Below are positions 8,728-16,571 of a stretch of DNA of 64,000 bases, one piece after another. The position numbers and the translations under genes were made by a program. Every line of letters starts with the position of its first letter. Position 1 is the first letter of the stretch. The stretch spans positions 682,001-746,000 of the forward strand of contig NZ_FIZW01000002.1 of NCBI RefSeq assembly GCF_900059565.1. The letters run 5' to 3'. The DNA comes from Murdochiella massiliensis (GTDB lineage Bacteria; Bacillota; Clostridia; Tissierellales; Peptoniphilaceae). The notes beneath the pieces were generated by a model. That model was not told where the DNA came from, searched no databases, and saw nothing but the letters and a program-made list of their open reading frames with translations.

Positions 8728-8733
8728 GTTGCT

Positions 8734-9774
8734 ATGGTTCGATCTTATCCCATGCCGGCACGTTATGCGGTGAATACGATCCTCGTCGTGCTCTGCGGCG
8801 TCCTGCTGATGGCACTTCGCTCCGCCGGCATCATTACCGAATATTGGAACGGTATTTTCATCATGGTCGGCATCAACATCATCCTCGCCGCATCATTGAA
8901 CATTCCGGTAGGCTATCTTGGTCAGCTGCCGTTGGGGCATGCCGGCTTTATGGCCATCGGCGCCTATGCCTCCGGTATCTATCTGAAAACCACGCCGCTG
9001 GCCAAACTGGTGCGCGGTAATCTGACGCCGGAAGCGGTCTTCTATATTGTCATGGGGCTGCTCATCGCCATGCTGGTTTCCGGATTTTTAGGCTTTCTGA
9101 TCGGTATTCCCGCCCTTCGTCTGCGTGGTGATTATCTGGCTATTATCACCCTCGGCTTCGGCGAGATTATTCGCGTCGTGCTGACCAATATCGACCAGAC
9201 GCTCGGCATTACGCTCACGTATGGCGCCGCCGGACTCAAGCGTTTGCCGAAATTCACCAGCCTGCTGCTGATCTATATCTGTGTCGTGCTGTGTCTTTTC
9301 CTGATTCATGTGCTAATGAAATCTCGTCATGGCCGCGCCATTCTCTCGATTCGGGAAAATGAAATTGCTGCAGAAAGCGTGGGCATCCCCACAACATATT
9401 ACAAAACCTATGCGTTCGCCTTTTCCGCTGCCTTGGCGGGACTGGCCGGAGCGCTTTATGCCGGTTATCTCGGCTCCCTCTACCCCACAAGCTTCACCTT
9501 CATGAAATCTATTGAGGTGTTGGTCATCGTCGTCCTGGGCGGTATGGGGTCGATGCTGGGCTCTGTTCTGTCGGCTACGCTTTATACAACCTTGCAGGAG
9601 CTTCTTCGCGGCTTTGAAAGCTATCGCATGGTCGCCTTTGCTTTACTGCTCATTCTGATGATGATTTTCCGTCCCAAGGGACTTCTTGGCGACTATGACT
9701 TTTCCCTGAGCCGGTGGATAGAAAAGCTGCTGGCACGGCGAAAGAAGACGGGAAAGGAGGAAAACCATGCGTAA
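8734..9774 (+). CDS. livM: branched-chain amino acid ABC transporter, permease LivM
   Basis: Second membrane subunit of the importer. It carries LivM hallmarks: LNIPVGYLGQLPLGHAGFM in the first third, RLRGDYLAIITLGFGEIIR in the middle, and the EAA-like region EVLVIVVLGGMGSMLGSV. The C-terminal tail is cytoplasmic and basic. It overlaps livG by eight bases, the ribosome site of livG (AAAGGAGG) lying inside its last codons. Confidence 0.93.
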   Translation: MVRSYPMPARYAVNTILVVLCGVLLMALRSAGIITEYWNGIFIMVGINIILAASLNIPVGYLGQLPLGHAGFMAIGAYASGIYLKTTPLAKLVRGNLTPEAVFYIVMGLLIAMLVSGFLGFLIGIPALRLRGDYLAIITLGFGEIIRVVLTNIDQTLGITLTYGAAGLKRLPKFTSLLLIYICVVLCLFLIHVLMKSRHGRAILSIRENEIAAESVGIPTTYYKTYAFAFSAALAGLAGALYAGYLGSLYPTSFTFMKSIEVLVIVVLGGMGSMLGSVLSATLYTTLQELLRGFESYRMVAFALLLILMMIFRPKGLLGDYDFSLSRWIEKLLARRKKTGKEENHA

Positions 9775-10651
9775 TCTCCCTCAAGAGACCGCCGGACAGG
9801 GATGGCGCAATCGTCCGGAAACAAAACTGGTTCCGGTGCCAAGCCGTAACCGCATCCCGGAGCGCGATGTGCAAAGCGCACCTATTCTTGAGTGCCGTAA
9901 TCTGGGCATTGATTTCGGCGGACTAACCGCCGTCAGCGATTTTGATATTGCTATCGGGCGCACCGAAATCGCCGGCCTCATCGGCCCGAACGGTGCAGGA
10001 AAGACCACGATTTTTAACCTGCTCACACGCGTTTATGATCCCACGCGCGGCACGATTCTTATGGACGGACGCGATGCGCTTCGCATGAACACGCCGCAAC
10101 TCAATCAGGCGGGCATCGCGCGCACATTCCAGAATATCCGCCTGTTCAAGAATTTGAGCGTTCTGGAAAACATTCTGATTGCCCTGCATCAGCGTTCGAC
10201 CTACTCGATGATGGATACCTTCCTGCGCCTGCCAAAGTATTGGCGTCAGGAAAAAGAAGCACGTGAAAAAGCCATGGATCTTCTTTCGATCTTCAATCTT
10301 CAGGGCTTGGCCAACCAGCGAGCGGATTCTCTTCCCTACGGTGCCCAGCGACGTCTGGAAATTGTGCGCGCACTGGCCACCAATCCCAAGATTCTCCTAT
10401 TGGATGAGCCGGCGGCCGGCATGAACCCCTCGGAAACGGCGGAGCTGATGGATAACATCGTCTATATCCGTGACCGGTTTCAGATTGCCATCTTCCTCAT
10501 TGAACACGATATGAATCTCGTCATGGGCATCTGTGAGGGTATTGCCGTACTCAACTTCGGTCGCATCATCGCTAAAGGCACGCCCTCGGAAGTATCCAAT
10601 GACCCGGCGGTGATTGAAGCCTATTTGGGAAAGGAGGCCACGCATGCCTGA
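9767..10651 (+). CDS. livG: branched-chain amino acid ABC transporter, ATPase LivG
   Basis: One of two cytoplasmic ATPases of the importer. Walker A is GPNGAGKTT, the signature region is LPYGAQRRLEIVRAL and Walker B is ILLLDEPAAGMNPSE, the last stretch being typical of LivG. The protein has an N-terminal extension of about 42 residues, rich in Arg and Pro, before the domain start ILECRNLGIDFGG; LivG proteins usually begin near that point. No better internal start with a ribosome site is apparent, since AAAGGAGG precedes the ATG at 9767. Confidence 0.92.
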   Translation: MRNLPQETAGQGWRNRPETKLVPVPSRNRIPERDVQSAPILECRNLGIDFGGLTAVSDFDIAIGRTEIAGLIGPNGAGKTTIFNLLTRVYDPTRGTILMDGRDALRMNTPQLNQAGIARTFQNIRLFKNLSVLENILIALHQRSTYSMMDTFLRLPKYWRQEKEAREKAMDLLSIFNLQGLANQRADSLPYGAQRRLEIVRALATNPKILLLDEPAAGMNPSETAELMDNIVYIRDRFQIAIFLIEHDMNLVMGICEGIAVLNFGRIIAKGTPSEVSNDPAVIEAYLGKEATHA

Positions 10652-11447
10652 GAAAGTCTTGCTGCACTCCGATTCCGTTGCGGTCGATCACGGTACTGCT
10701 TTACGCGAAACGAAGTCCGCTTCCGAAAAAACGACTTCCGCGTTGTTGCAGGTGGAGGGTCTCAACGTCTTCTATGGCGCTATTCACGCCATCAAGGACA
10801 TCTCGTTTCAGGTCAATGAAGGCGAAATCGTCACCTTAATCGGTGCCAATGGTGCCGGTAAGACCACCACATTGCAGTCCATTTCCGGACTTCTGCCCAT
10901 CAAGTCCGGCAAAATTCAATTTGAAGGAAGCGATTTGGTTCACGTTCCGGCGCATAAGGTTGTCGGACGCGGAATTGCCCAGTCGCCAGAAGGACGCCGA
11001 ATCTTTACGAAAATGACGGTGGAGGAAAACCTCCGCATGGGTGCCTATCTTCAGTCCGAAGAAGCCGTCGTAAAAGCCGATTTTGAGCGAGTCTATGCTC
11101 TCTTTCCACGTCTTGAAGAACGACGTGAACAGATTGCCGGCACGCTTTCCGGCGGTGAACAACAGATGCTTGCCATCGGTCGCGCGCTGATGTCGCGTCC
11201 GAAGATGCTCATGCTGGATGAACCGTCTATGGGTCTCGCTCCGCTCATCGTGGAGCAGATCTTTTCCATCATTCGCCGCTTGCATGAAGCCGGTACCACC
11301 ATCCTGCTCGTAGAGCAGAATGCCCAGGCTGCCCTTTCCGTTGCCGATCGCTGTTACGTGATGGAAACCGGTCGCATTGTGATGGAAGGCTCCGGCGAGG
11401 AATTGTTAAATGCGCCGGAAATCAAGAAAGCGTATTTGGGCGGATAA
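10644..11447 (+). CDS. livF: branched-chain amino acid ABC transporter, ATPase LivF
   Basis: Second ATPase of the importer, pairing with LivG. Walker A is GANGAGKTT, the signature is LSGGEQQMLAIGRAL and Walker B is MLMLDEPSMGLAP, the LivF form. The ATG at 10644 overlaps the end of livG by eight bases and follows AAAGGAGG. Some 30 polar residues precede the ABC domain (LLQVEGLNVFYG), a second N-terminal extension in this operon. The chain ends right after the C-terminal helix (YLGG). Confidence 0.93.
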   Translation: MPEKVLLHSDSVAVDHGTALRETKSASEKTTSALLQVEGLNVFYGAIHAIKDISFQVNEGEIVTLIGANGAGKTTTLQSISGLLPIKSGKIQFEGSDLVHVPAHKVVGRGIAQSPEGRRIFTKMTVEENLRMGAYLQSEEAVVKADFERVYALFPRLEERREQIAGTLSGGEQQMLAIGRALMSRPKMLMLDEPSMGLAPLIVEQIFSIIRRLHEAGTTILLVEQNAQAALSVADRCYVMETGRIVMEGSGEELLNAPEIKKAYLGG

Positions 11448-11480
11448 ACGAAGCTTTGCCAGAGACCATTCGCGTGTCGT

Positions 11481-11600
11481 CGGCATGTCTGCCCCGGCAG
11501 CCTTCCTTGCGCCGCCGGCATGTCCGCCCTGGCACCCTTCCTTGCTCCACCGGCATGTCCGCCCCGGCACTCTCCCTTGCGCCGCCGGCTTCTCCTCGGC
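11481..11600. repeat. 35-bp tandem repeat downstream of livF
   Basis: Three full copies of a 35-bp GC-rich unit beginning CGGCATGTCYGCCCYGGCA start at 11481, 11516 and 11551, with a partial fourth at 11586. They differ by a few substitutions. No gene is supported here; the short open frames across it are in low-complexity sequence. Confidence 0.85.
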
Positions 11601-11739
11601 GATTTACTTGAGGATGACGAACTTCCGGTTCGTCGAAGATGCGGCGCGCGGAAGGTCGCCGGGGTGGTGGATGGTGCGGGCGAGGAAATTGCGGGGGCAA
11701 AGCTTTTTGGGGAGCGGCTTTGAACATGAATTACAGATC

Positions 11740-11785
11740 GCTGCCTTCGGCAGCGTTTTCAAATCGCCGACCATAGGCCGGCTCC
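11740..11785. repeat. double-hairpin REP-like element, copy B1
   Basis: CGCTG-CCTT-CGGCAGCG is followed by TTTTCAAATCGCC and a second GC palindrome (GCCGACC/GGCCGGC). It is the most diverged of five copies of a two-hairpin module seen in this window; the others are at 12286, 42721, 43156 and 49175. Confidence 0.7.
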
Positions 11786-11797
11786 TTATACAGATTA

Positions 11798-11826
11798 AGG
11801 AAGCGACGGATTCATCGCTTCCTTTT
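11798..11826 (+). terminator. rho-independent terminator, end of liv region
   Basis: AAGGAAGCGA and TCGCTTCCTT form a stem with a T tail. It lies about 350 bases after livF, beyond the 35-bp repeats. A near-identical stem follows the tlpA-like gene at 55143. Confidence 0.8.
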
Positions 11827-11880
11827 TGATTAGGAGATGTGCGCCGTTAGAAACCATGTTGGCGGGACGGCTTCGTGTAG

Positions 11881-11915
11881 AGCGCCGCTGGTGTCATCAT
11901 TGGCGGAGCAGTTTT
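11881..11915. repeat. GCGCCGC hairpin element, copy A1
   Basis: GCGCCGCTG, a short variable middle and TTGGCGGAGCAGTTTT form an imperfect palindrome. It belongs to a dispersed family also seen at 12243, 29617-29800, 30409-30540, 42780, 43213 and 55767. Confidence 0.7.
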
Positions 11916-11933
11916 GCACACGAAATATACACG

Positions 11934-12238
11934 TCCCTGGCTGCAAATAAGAGTGTACGTCAGCCAGGGTTGTTTTTTCTTTTCCGACCCTGGCTGAGCG
12001 AAGCAAAGTGTCATAGCCAGGGTTTCTTTTCATTTTTGAACCCTGGCTGCGGAAAATATCGTGCGCAAGCCAGGGGCGATTCACCGCCTCCAGGCCCTGG
12101 CTGGGCAAAGCTAAGTGTTATAGCCAGGGTTTCTTTTCATTTTCGAACCCTGGCTGCGGATAATATCGTGCATGAGCCAGGGGCTGGCATGCCGATTTAA
12201 CCCTGGCAAATGGCCAAAAATGTCTCCAGCCAGGGTCA
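11934..12238. repeat. GCCAGGG/CCCTGGC hairpin array 1, 53-bp period
   Basis: AGCCAGGG occurs at 11962, 12015, 12068, 12122, 12175 and 12228, a mean spacing of 53.2 bp. Between them lie inverted copies CCCTGGCT, so each unit is a potential hairpin with a loop of roughly 18 bases rich in T, and linkers that resemble each other but are not identical. No convincing gene lies in this stretch. The same word and period recur at 29886-30405 and 49068-49160. Confidence 0.9.
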
Positions 12239-12242
12239 TCCA

Positions 12243-12400
12243 AGTGCCGCCGAAACTGCTACTGGCGGCGCAATTTCTAAAGTGGAGCCGCCTTCGGCGG
12301 CGTTTTCAAATCGCCGGCCGCAGGCCGGCACCGCCTTTCTATGGTGATGGTGATATGGCATTTTCCTCAAATCGCCACAATCGCTAATATCGCAAGAAGT
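12243..12400. repeat. composite palindromic element A2-B2-D (mirror of 42662-42815)
   Basis: A GCGCCGC-type hairpin (12243-12275) is followed by the two-hairpin module GCCGCC-TTC-GGCGGC, TTTTCAAATC, GCCGGCC-GCA-GGCCGGC (12286-12330), and then a looser inverted repeat containing CACCATCACC on the complement. Read on the minus strand, the whole 150 bp aligns with the element at 42662-42815, with arms that differ but stay complementary. Confidence 0.8.
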
Positions 12401-12497
12401 GGTGGTAGTGCAGCAGTTTTGGTAAACAGCCACCATCGATAAAATCATAAACGATGGTGGTAGAATCCCCATTTCAGCAAACCACCACCATCGCTAC
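12395..12497. repeat. CGATGGTGG/CCACCATCG hairpin element (D1)
   Basis: CCACCATCG (12431-12439) and CGATGGTGG form a stem around an AT-rich loop, and another CCACCATCG follows near 12484. The related word pair is found at 42669-42711. Function unknown. Confidence 0.7.
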
Positions 12498-12546
12498 ATA
12501 CGTATACAAAAAGCTCCTCAGCAATGTCGCCTCCAAAAAAAAACTC

Positions 12547-12790
12547 TGTCCCACCACATCCTCAAAAGCCACCTCGTCCGCGAGTCGCCTCTTCGACGAG
12601 TCGCGACAGTTGCAATAGGCGATACAGCGAGGCGACGAGGAGAAGCGAGCGACAAGCGGACGAGGTGGCTTTGCCTGGACGAGGAGAAGCGAGCGACGAG
12701 CGGACGGGACGGCTTTGCCTGGACGAGGCGGCCTTCCCGAACATGAGAAGCGAGCGGTCAACTCACAAGGCCGCTTTGCTCAGCGAACGG
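12547..12790. repeat. long inverted-repeat element C1 with repeated arms
   Basis: AAAGCCACCTCGTCCG (12565) is matched by CGGACGAGGTGGCTTT (12657). Between them is a core that, on the minus strand, contains ACTCGTCGAAGAGGCGACTC, shared with the elements at 42491-42601 and near 29515-29540. Downstream the arm and part of the core repeat at about 44 bp (CGAGGAGAAGCG at 12636 and 12680, a diverged one near 12742). Open frames here are by-products of the repeats. Confidence 0.75.
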
Positions 12791-12816
12791 ACTTGGACAT
12801 AAAAGGCTTGACCTTC

Positions 12817-14805
12817 TCAGCTTAATTCCACCAATTCATCCACGATGGAGCCGATATACGCAATTGTGTCTTTCAGCGGCTTATCGGTGGTGATGTCCAC
12901 GCCGACGAGCGCGGCTTGGGCAATGGGATCTAACGATCCGCCGGCGGCGAGGAAGGAACGCCAAGCATTGACGACCGCCTGGCTCTCCGCGCTACCGGCA
13001 GAATTCTGGTCAACCCCATGGTCATGCAGTCCGGCAGCATTGCTATCCGCGATGACCGCTTGACGATCCGAGCCACCGACATGCTCCTCACCCGTTGCAC
13101 GGTCGTTCCGTCCAACCTTATTTCGATCCGAGCTGCCGGCCTTTCCGGACGCGGCATCGCCTTTTCCATTCGCTCCCGAGGACGCCATCAGCCGAAGCGC
13201 CATCTGGGTGCCGACGGTAAGGCCGGCGGAATAGGTATAGGAATAAAGGCCGTTGTAGTAGTGCGGTTGGCGCATCCAGGTGAGCGTAGAGCCGTCTTTG
13301 ATTTCCACCGCATCCCCCCAGAAGCGTGTCAAGACGTCGCGATAGATGCCGGAAAGATCGTCTGCATCGACGGAACCACCCCGATCCACGATACGATAGA
13401 CTTCACGCTGGTAGGTTGCCTCCAAAAGATGCGTCACAAAGTTGTGATAATAGGTCTTGGAAAGCATTTGTGAGAGCACCCATCGACGTTCACGCTTATT
13501 GTTGCCGGCTTTTTGGAGCAAATAATTTTCCATGATGAGCTCATTGGTGGTCGATGGCGACTCCACCATGTAAAGCGACATTTCCTTATTCAGATAGGGC
13601 TGCGCCGCACAGGTGAGCACGCTTTGGCCGGCATGGCCCAGTTCGTGGGCAAGCGTCGCCACTTCATCCATGCGGTAATTGAAACTGGTAAGAATATAGG
13701 GATGGACGCCGTAAACATCGGCACAGAAGGCACCGGTACACTTGCCCTGATTTTCGGCATAATCAATCCACCGCTCGTTGAAGGCCTGCGAAAGCATCTT
13801 CACATAGTCTTCGCCCAAAATGGAAAGGCCATCTTTAATGTACGTCGCCGCTTCCTCATACGAGACGTGAGAAACAAATGTAGGGTCCAGCTCCAACTTG
13901 AGATCGTAGCTCGTCATGGAAGGCAAGTTATAAACGCTCTGTAACAGACGCGCATACTTCTGCATAATGGGCGCAAGATCCTGCATGATGATGTCGATCT
14001 GACGGTCGTATAGCTCACGCGGCACCTCCTGATCGGCGAGAAGGAAGGAAAATACGGAATCGTAACCGCGCAGATCCGCTTCGATTTTCTCCTGCTGAAC
14101 ACGGGCGTTATACGCCGAGGCCGTGACATGACGATGACGGGAAAGTTCCCCGTAAAAGACTTCCGCCGCCCGATGGCGCAGGGCATGATCCGTCTCCGTT
14201 TCATAGCGATTTTCAAAGGTATTGTAGGTCATCTGGACGGTTTTGCCATTCACAGTAAATGGCGGAAAAACGGTGTCGCCGAATTTACTGTCCGCATAAA
14301 TCTGTTCCGGCGCCGCAAGAGTCGGTGCCATAGCCGCCAAGGCTGCTTCGGTTTCCGGCGAGAGAAAATGTGCCTTGTCTTTTGCGAGGCGCGCAAGATA
14401 GCGCGCATGCTCGGGCATGAGACGAGCCGCTTCTTCCCGTATGCCTTCTTCCATATGGGCAAGCGTGATCGGAACAAACGCCAGCTTCTTGCCGAGGATG
14501 GCGAGACGCGACGCAGTGTGTGCCTCCCGTTGCGCATTGGTCTTATTGGAGGTATCCTCCTCCACTTGCAGGGAGGCATAGGCCTCTACACGTTCCACTT
14601 GTGCAAACAGGTTCGCATACGCCGTCAACGCTTCATTCACCTGCTTTGCCGACGTCCATTTGCCATCATAACGCGCCACAAACGCATCAGCCTCTTGCTC
14701 TGCTTTTGTAAATGCCGCTTCAAAGGCTTCTTCGGTTTCAAAAATCGGACGAAGATCCCAAGTCTCTTCGACCGGCACCTCCGCGCGAGATACACTCTTT
14801 TCCAT
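12817..14805 (-). CDS. pepF: oligoendopeptidase F (M3B family)
   Basis: Cytoplasmic zinc metallopeptidase that trims short peptides, fitting a peptide-fermenting lifestyle. The zinc motif HELGH is at residues 387-391 (ATLAHELGHAG), with the expected downstream Glu region (MVESPSTTNE). The N-terminal PepF domain begins ETWDLRPIF. The family is usually about 600 residues; this one is 662 because of a Gly/Ser/Asp/Asn-rich insert at roughly residues 541-608, between MALRLMASSG and AVVNAWRSFL. The frame is open through the insert. Start ATG at 14805 follows GGAAAGGAG. It is divergent from the M29 aminopeptidase gene, with a dyad between them. Confidence 0.94.
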   Translation of the reverse strand: MEKSVSRAEVPVEETWDLRPIFETEEAFEAAFTKAEQEADAFVARYDGKWTSAKQVNEALTAYANLFAQVERVEAYASLQVEEDTSNKTNAQREAHTASRLAILGKKLAFVPITLAHMEEGIREEAARLMPEHARYLARLAKDKAHFLSPETEAALAAMAPTLAAPEQIYADSKFGDTVFPPFTVNGKTVQMTYNTFENRYETETDHALRHRAAEVFYGELSRHRHVTASAYNARVQQEKIEADLRGYDSVFSFLLADQEVPRELYDRQIDIIMQDLAPIMQKYARLLQSVYNLPSMTSYDLKLELDPTFVSHVSYEEAATYIKDGLSILGEDYVKMLSQAFNERWIDYAENQGKCTGAFCADVYGVHPYILTSFNYRMDEVATLAHELGHAGQSVLTCAAQPYLNKEMSLYMVESPSTTNELIMENYLLQKAGNNKRERRWVLSQMLSKTYYHNFVTHLLEATYQREVYRIVDRGGSVDADDLSGIYRDVLTRFWGDAVEIKDGSTLTWMRQPHYYNGLYSYTYSAGLTVGTQMALRLMASSGANGKGDAASGKAGSSDRNKVGRNDRATGEEHVGGSDRQAVIADSNAAGLHDHGVDQNSAGSAESQAVVNAWRSFLAAGGSLDPIAQAALVGVDITTDKPLKDTIAYIGSIVDELVELS

Positions 14806-14834
14806 CGTTTCTCCTTTCCAACGGGATTCCGTTA

Positions 14835-14870
14835 TAATAACGATAGCGATATCAACGATATTCGTTATTA
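14835..14870. promoter_or_regulatory. dyad between pepF and ampS, candidate operator
   Basis: TAATAACGA (14835-14843) and TCGTTATTA (14862-14870) are perfect inverted arms 18 bases apart, with a GATATC palindrome inside. They lie between two divergent peptidase genes, 30 bases upstream of pepF, in the zone expected for promoters. A shared regulator site is plausible; the regulator is unknown. Confidence 0.45.
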
Positions 14871-15009
14871 TGCTACCCTATTTTCTTTTTCCACGCATTG
14901 GAAAAGGATGCGCGCCGGAAAAGGATAAAGCAAGCCCTCAGGGAGAAAACACTTTCGTTTTAACAAAAAATCACCAAACATCACTCATCAAACATCACAA
15001 GGAGGAATC

Positions 15010-16251
15010 ATGAACGTCAACGATCAACGTCTCGATGCCTATGCGCGTCTTATTGTGGAAGTCGGATCCAATGTCCAGCCGGGTGTGCCTGTATTGATCA
15101 CGGGTGCCATCGAAGTGGCAGATTTTGTGCGTCTCGTTGTGAGGTATGCCTACGAAGCGGGGGCAAGCGAAGTTGTCGTGGATTGGCAGGATGATGCGCT
15201 TAGCCGACTGCGCTTGGAAAATGCTTCTCTCGATGTGTTGGACAACGTGCCCGATTTTCTGTACGACAAACGTGAATACTATTGTCAAAAAGGGGTGCAC
15301 ATGATCCATTTGATTTCCTCTGATCCGGAAGCGCTTGCCGGCGTGGATCATGACCGTGTACAGCGTGCTTCGACGGCGGTAAATAAGAAATTTAAACCTT
15401 TGCGGCATTACACCATGAACGATGAGGTCTCATGGTGCATCGTTGCCGTTCCCAGTGCAGCGTGGGCGAAAAAAGTCTATCCCGATGCAACGGAGGCCAA
15501 AGAGGCGATCCATCGCCTCTGGGAACAGATTTTTTCCGTCATGCGCCTTAACGAGGAAGATCCTGTGGCCGCTTGGCAGGCGCATCTCAAGCGTCTGCAA
15601 GAGCGCGCAGATCGTTTAAATCACTATCGTTTTGAACGGCTGCACTATCGAGCGGAAAACGGAACCGACCTTGTTGTTCGTCTTCCGGAAGGACACATCT
15701 GGTGCGCCGCGACGTCCAAGGATAACCGCGGAACAGCGTTTGTTCCCAATATGCCCACCGAGGAAGTGTTCACGATGCCGCATCGCGAAGGGGTAGATGG
15801 AACACTCGTGGCCACTCGACCGCTGTCCTATAACGGCAGCCTGATTGAAGACTTCACCTTGCACTTTAAGGACGGTGCCGTGACATCCTATTCCGCCAAA
15901 AAAGGAGAGGAAAAGCTGAAGGCGCTCCTTGCGGAAGATGAAAACGCTGTGCGTCTTGGCGAGATTGCACTGGTTCCCTATGACTCCCCTATCTCCCTTT
16001 CAAAAACGCTGTTTTATGAAACGCTCTTCGATGAAAATGCATCTTGCCATTTCGCTTTCGGGGCAAGCTACCCGACAACCATCCAAGGCGGAGAGAACAT
16101 GAGCGACGATGAATTAAAAGCGCACGGTGCCAATGTCTCGCAAATCCATGAAGATTTCATGGTTGGCACAAGAGACTTGTCCATTGTCGGCATTACGGCA
16201 GATGGCGAGGAAAAGACCGTTTTTGCACACGGCAACTTTGTTCTCGAATAA
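15010..16251 (+). CDS. ampS: aminopeptidase, M29 (AmpS/PepS) family
   Basis: Metal-dependent aminopeptidase that releases N-terminal residues from peptides; cytoplasmic. The 413-residue length and the segments LDAYARLIVEVGSNVQPGVPVLI, broken here for length, GTAFVPNMPTEEVFTMPHR and GENMSDDELKAHGAN are characteristic of the M29 family, whose two metals are bound by the Glu, His and Asp residues in the latter regions. The ATG at 15010 follows CAAGGAGGA. Together with divergent pepF it forms a peptide-degradation pair. Confidence 0.93.
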   Translation: MNVNDQRLDAYARLIVEVGSNVQPGVPVLITGAIEVADFVRLVVRYAYEAGASEVVVDWQDDALSRLRLENASLDVLDNVPDFLYDKREYYCQKGVHMIHLISSDPEALAGVDHDRVQRASTAVNKKFKPLRHYTMNDEVSWCIVAVPSAAWAKKVYPDATEAKEAIHRLWEQIFSVMRLNEEDPVAAWQAHLKRLQERADRLNHYRFERLHYRAENGTDLVVRLPEGHIWCAATSKDNRGTAFVPNMPTEEVFTMPHREGVDGTLVATRPLSYNGSLIEDFTLHFKDGAVTSYSAKKGEEKLKALLAEDENAVRLGEIALVPYDSPISLSKTLFYETLFDENASCHFAFGASYPTTIQGGENMSDDELKAHGANVSQIHEDFMVGTRDLSIVGITADGEEKTVFAHGNFVLE

Positions 16252-16262
16252 TACAAACAAAA

Positions 16263-16295
16263 ATCCGATGCCCTCGAGGGCATCGGATGATTTTG
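16263..16295 (+). terminator. hairpin terminator after ampS
   Basis: A perfect 26-bp palindrome centred on CTCGAG (16263-16288) is followed by GATTTTG. The T tract is short but the stem is very strong, and the opposite side also has a run of A, so it may act in both directions. Confidence 0.7.
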
Positions 16296-16571
16296 CTTTC
16301 GTTAGTCGCCTGAAAGCAGGACAGGCGAGTACGAAACGCCAACCGCCAGCTGATGTGTCATGCATAGAGATAACTTATCCATTACCAGTGTAGCATGCGC
16401 GACGATCGGAATTTTGATTTCTTTGTGATGATTTCTCCTTCCGAGCGGAAATCTACCCGACCGAAAATCCCGCCGGTCAGTAATCCACCCTACCGGAGGT
16501 TCATCCGAGCGGATTTTCAAGCAGAAAAATCTATCCGGGCAAAATCATCACGATCAAAAAAGGAGGAAAGG

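Noticed and set aside
11934-12238. CRISPR array
   Set aside because: The repeated word is only 7-8 bases and alternates in orientation, linkers between units are similar to each other rather than unique spacers, and no cas gene is in the window. The same applies to the other word arrays.
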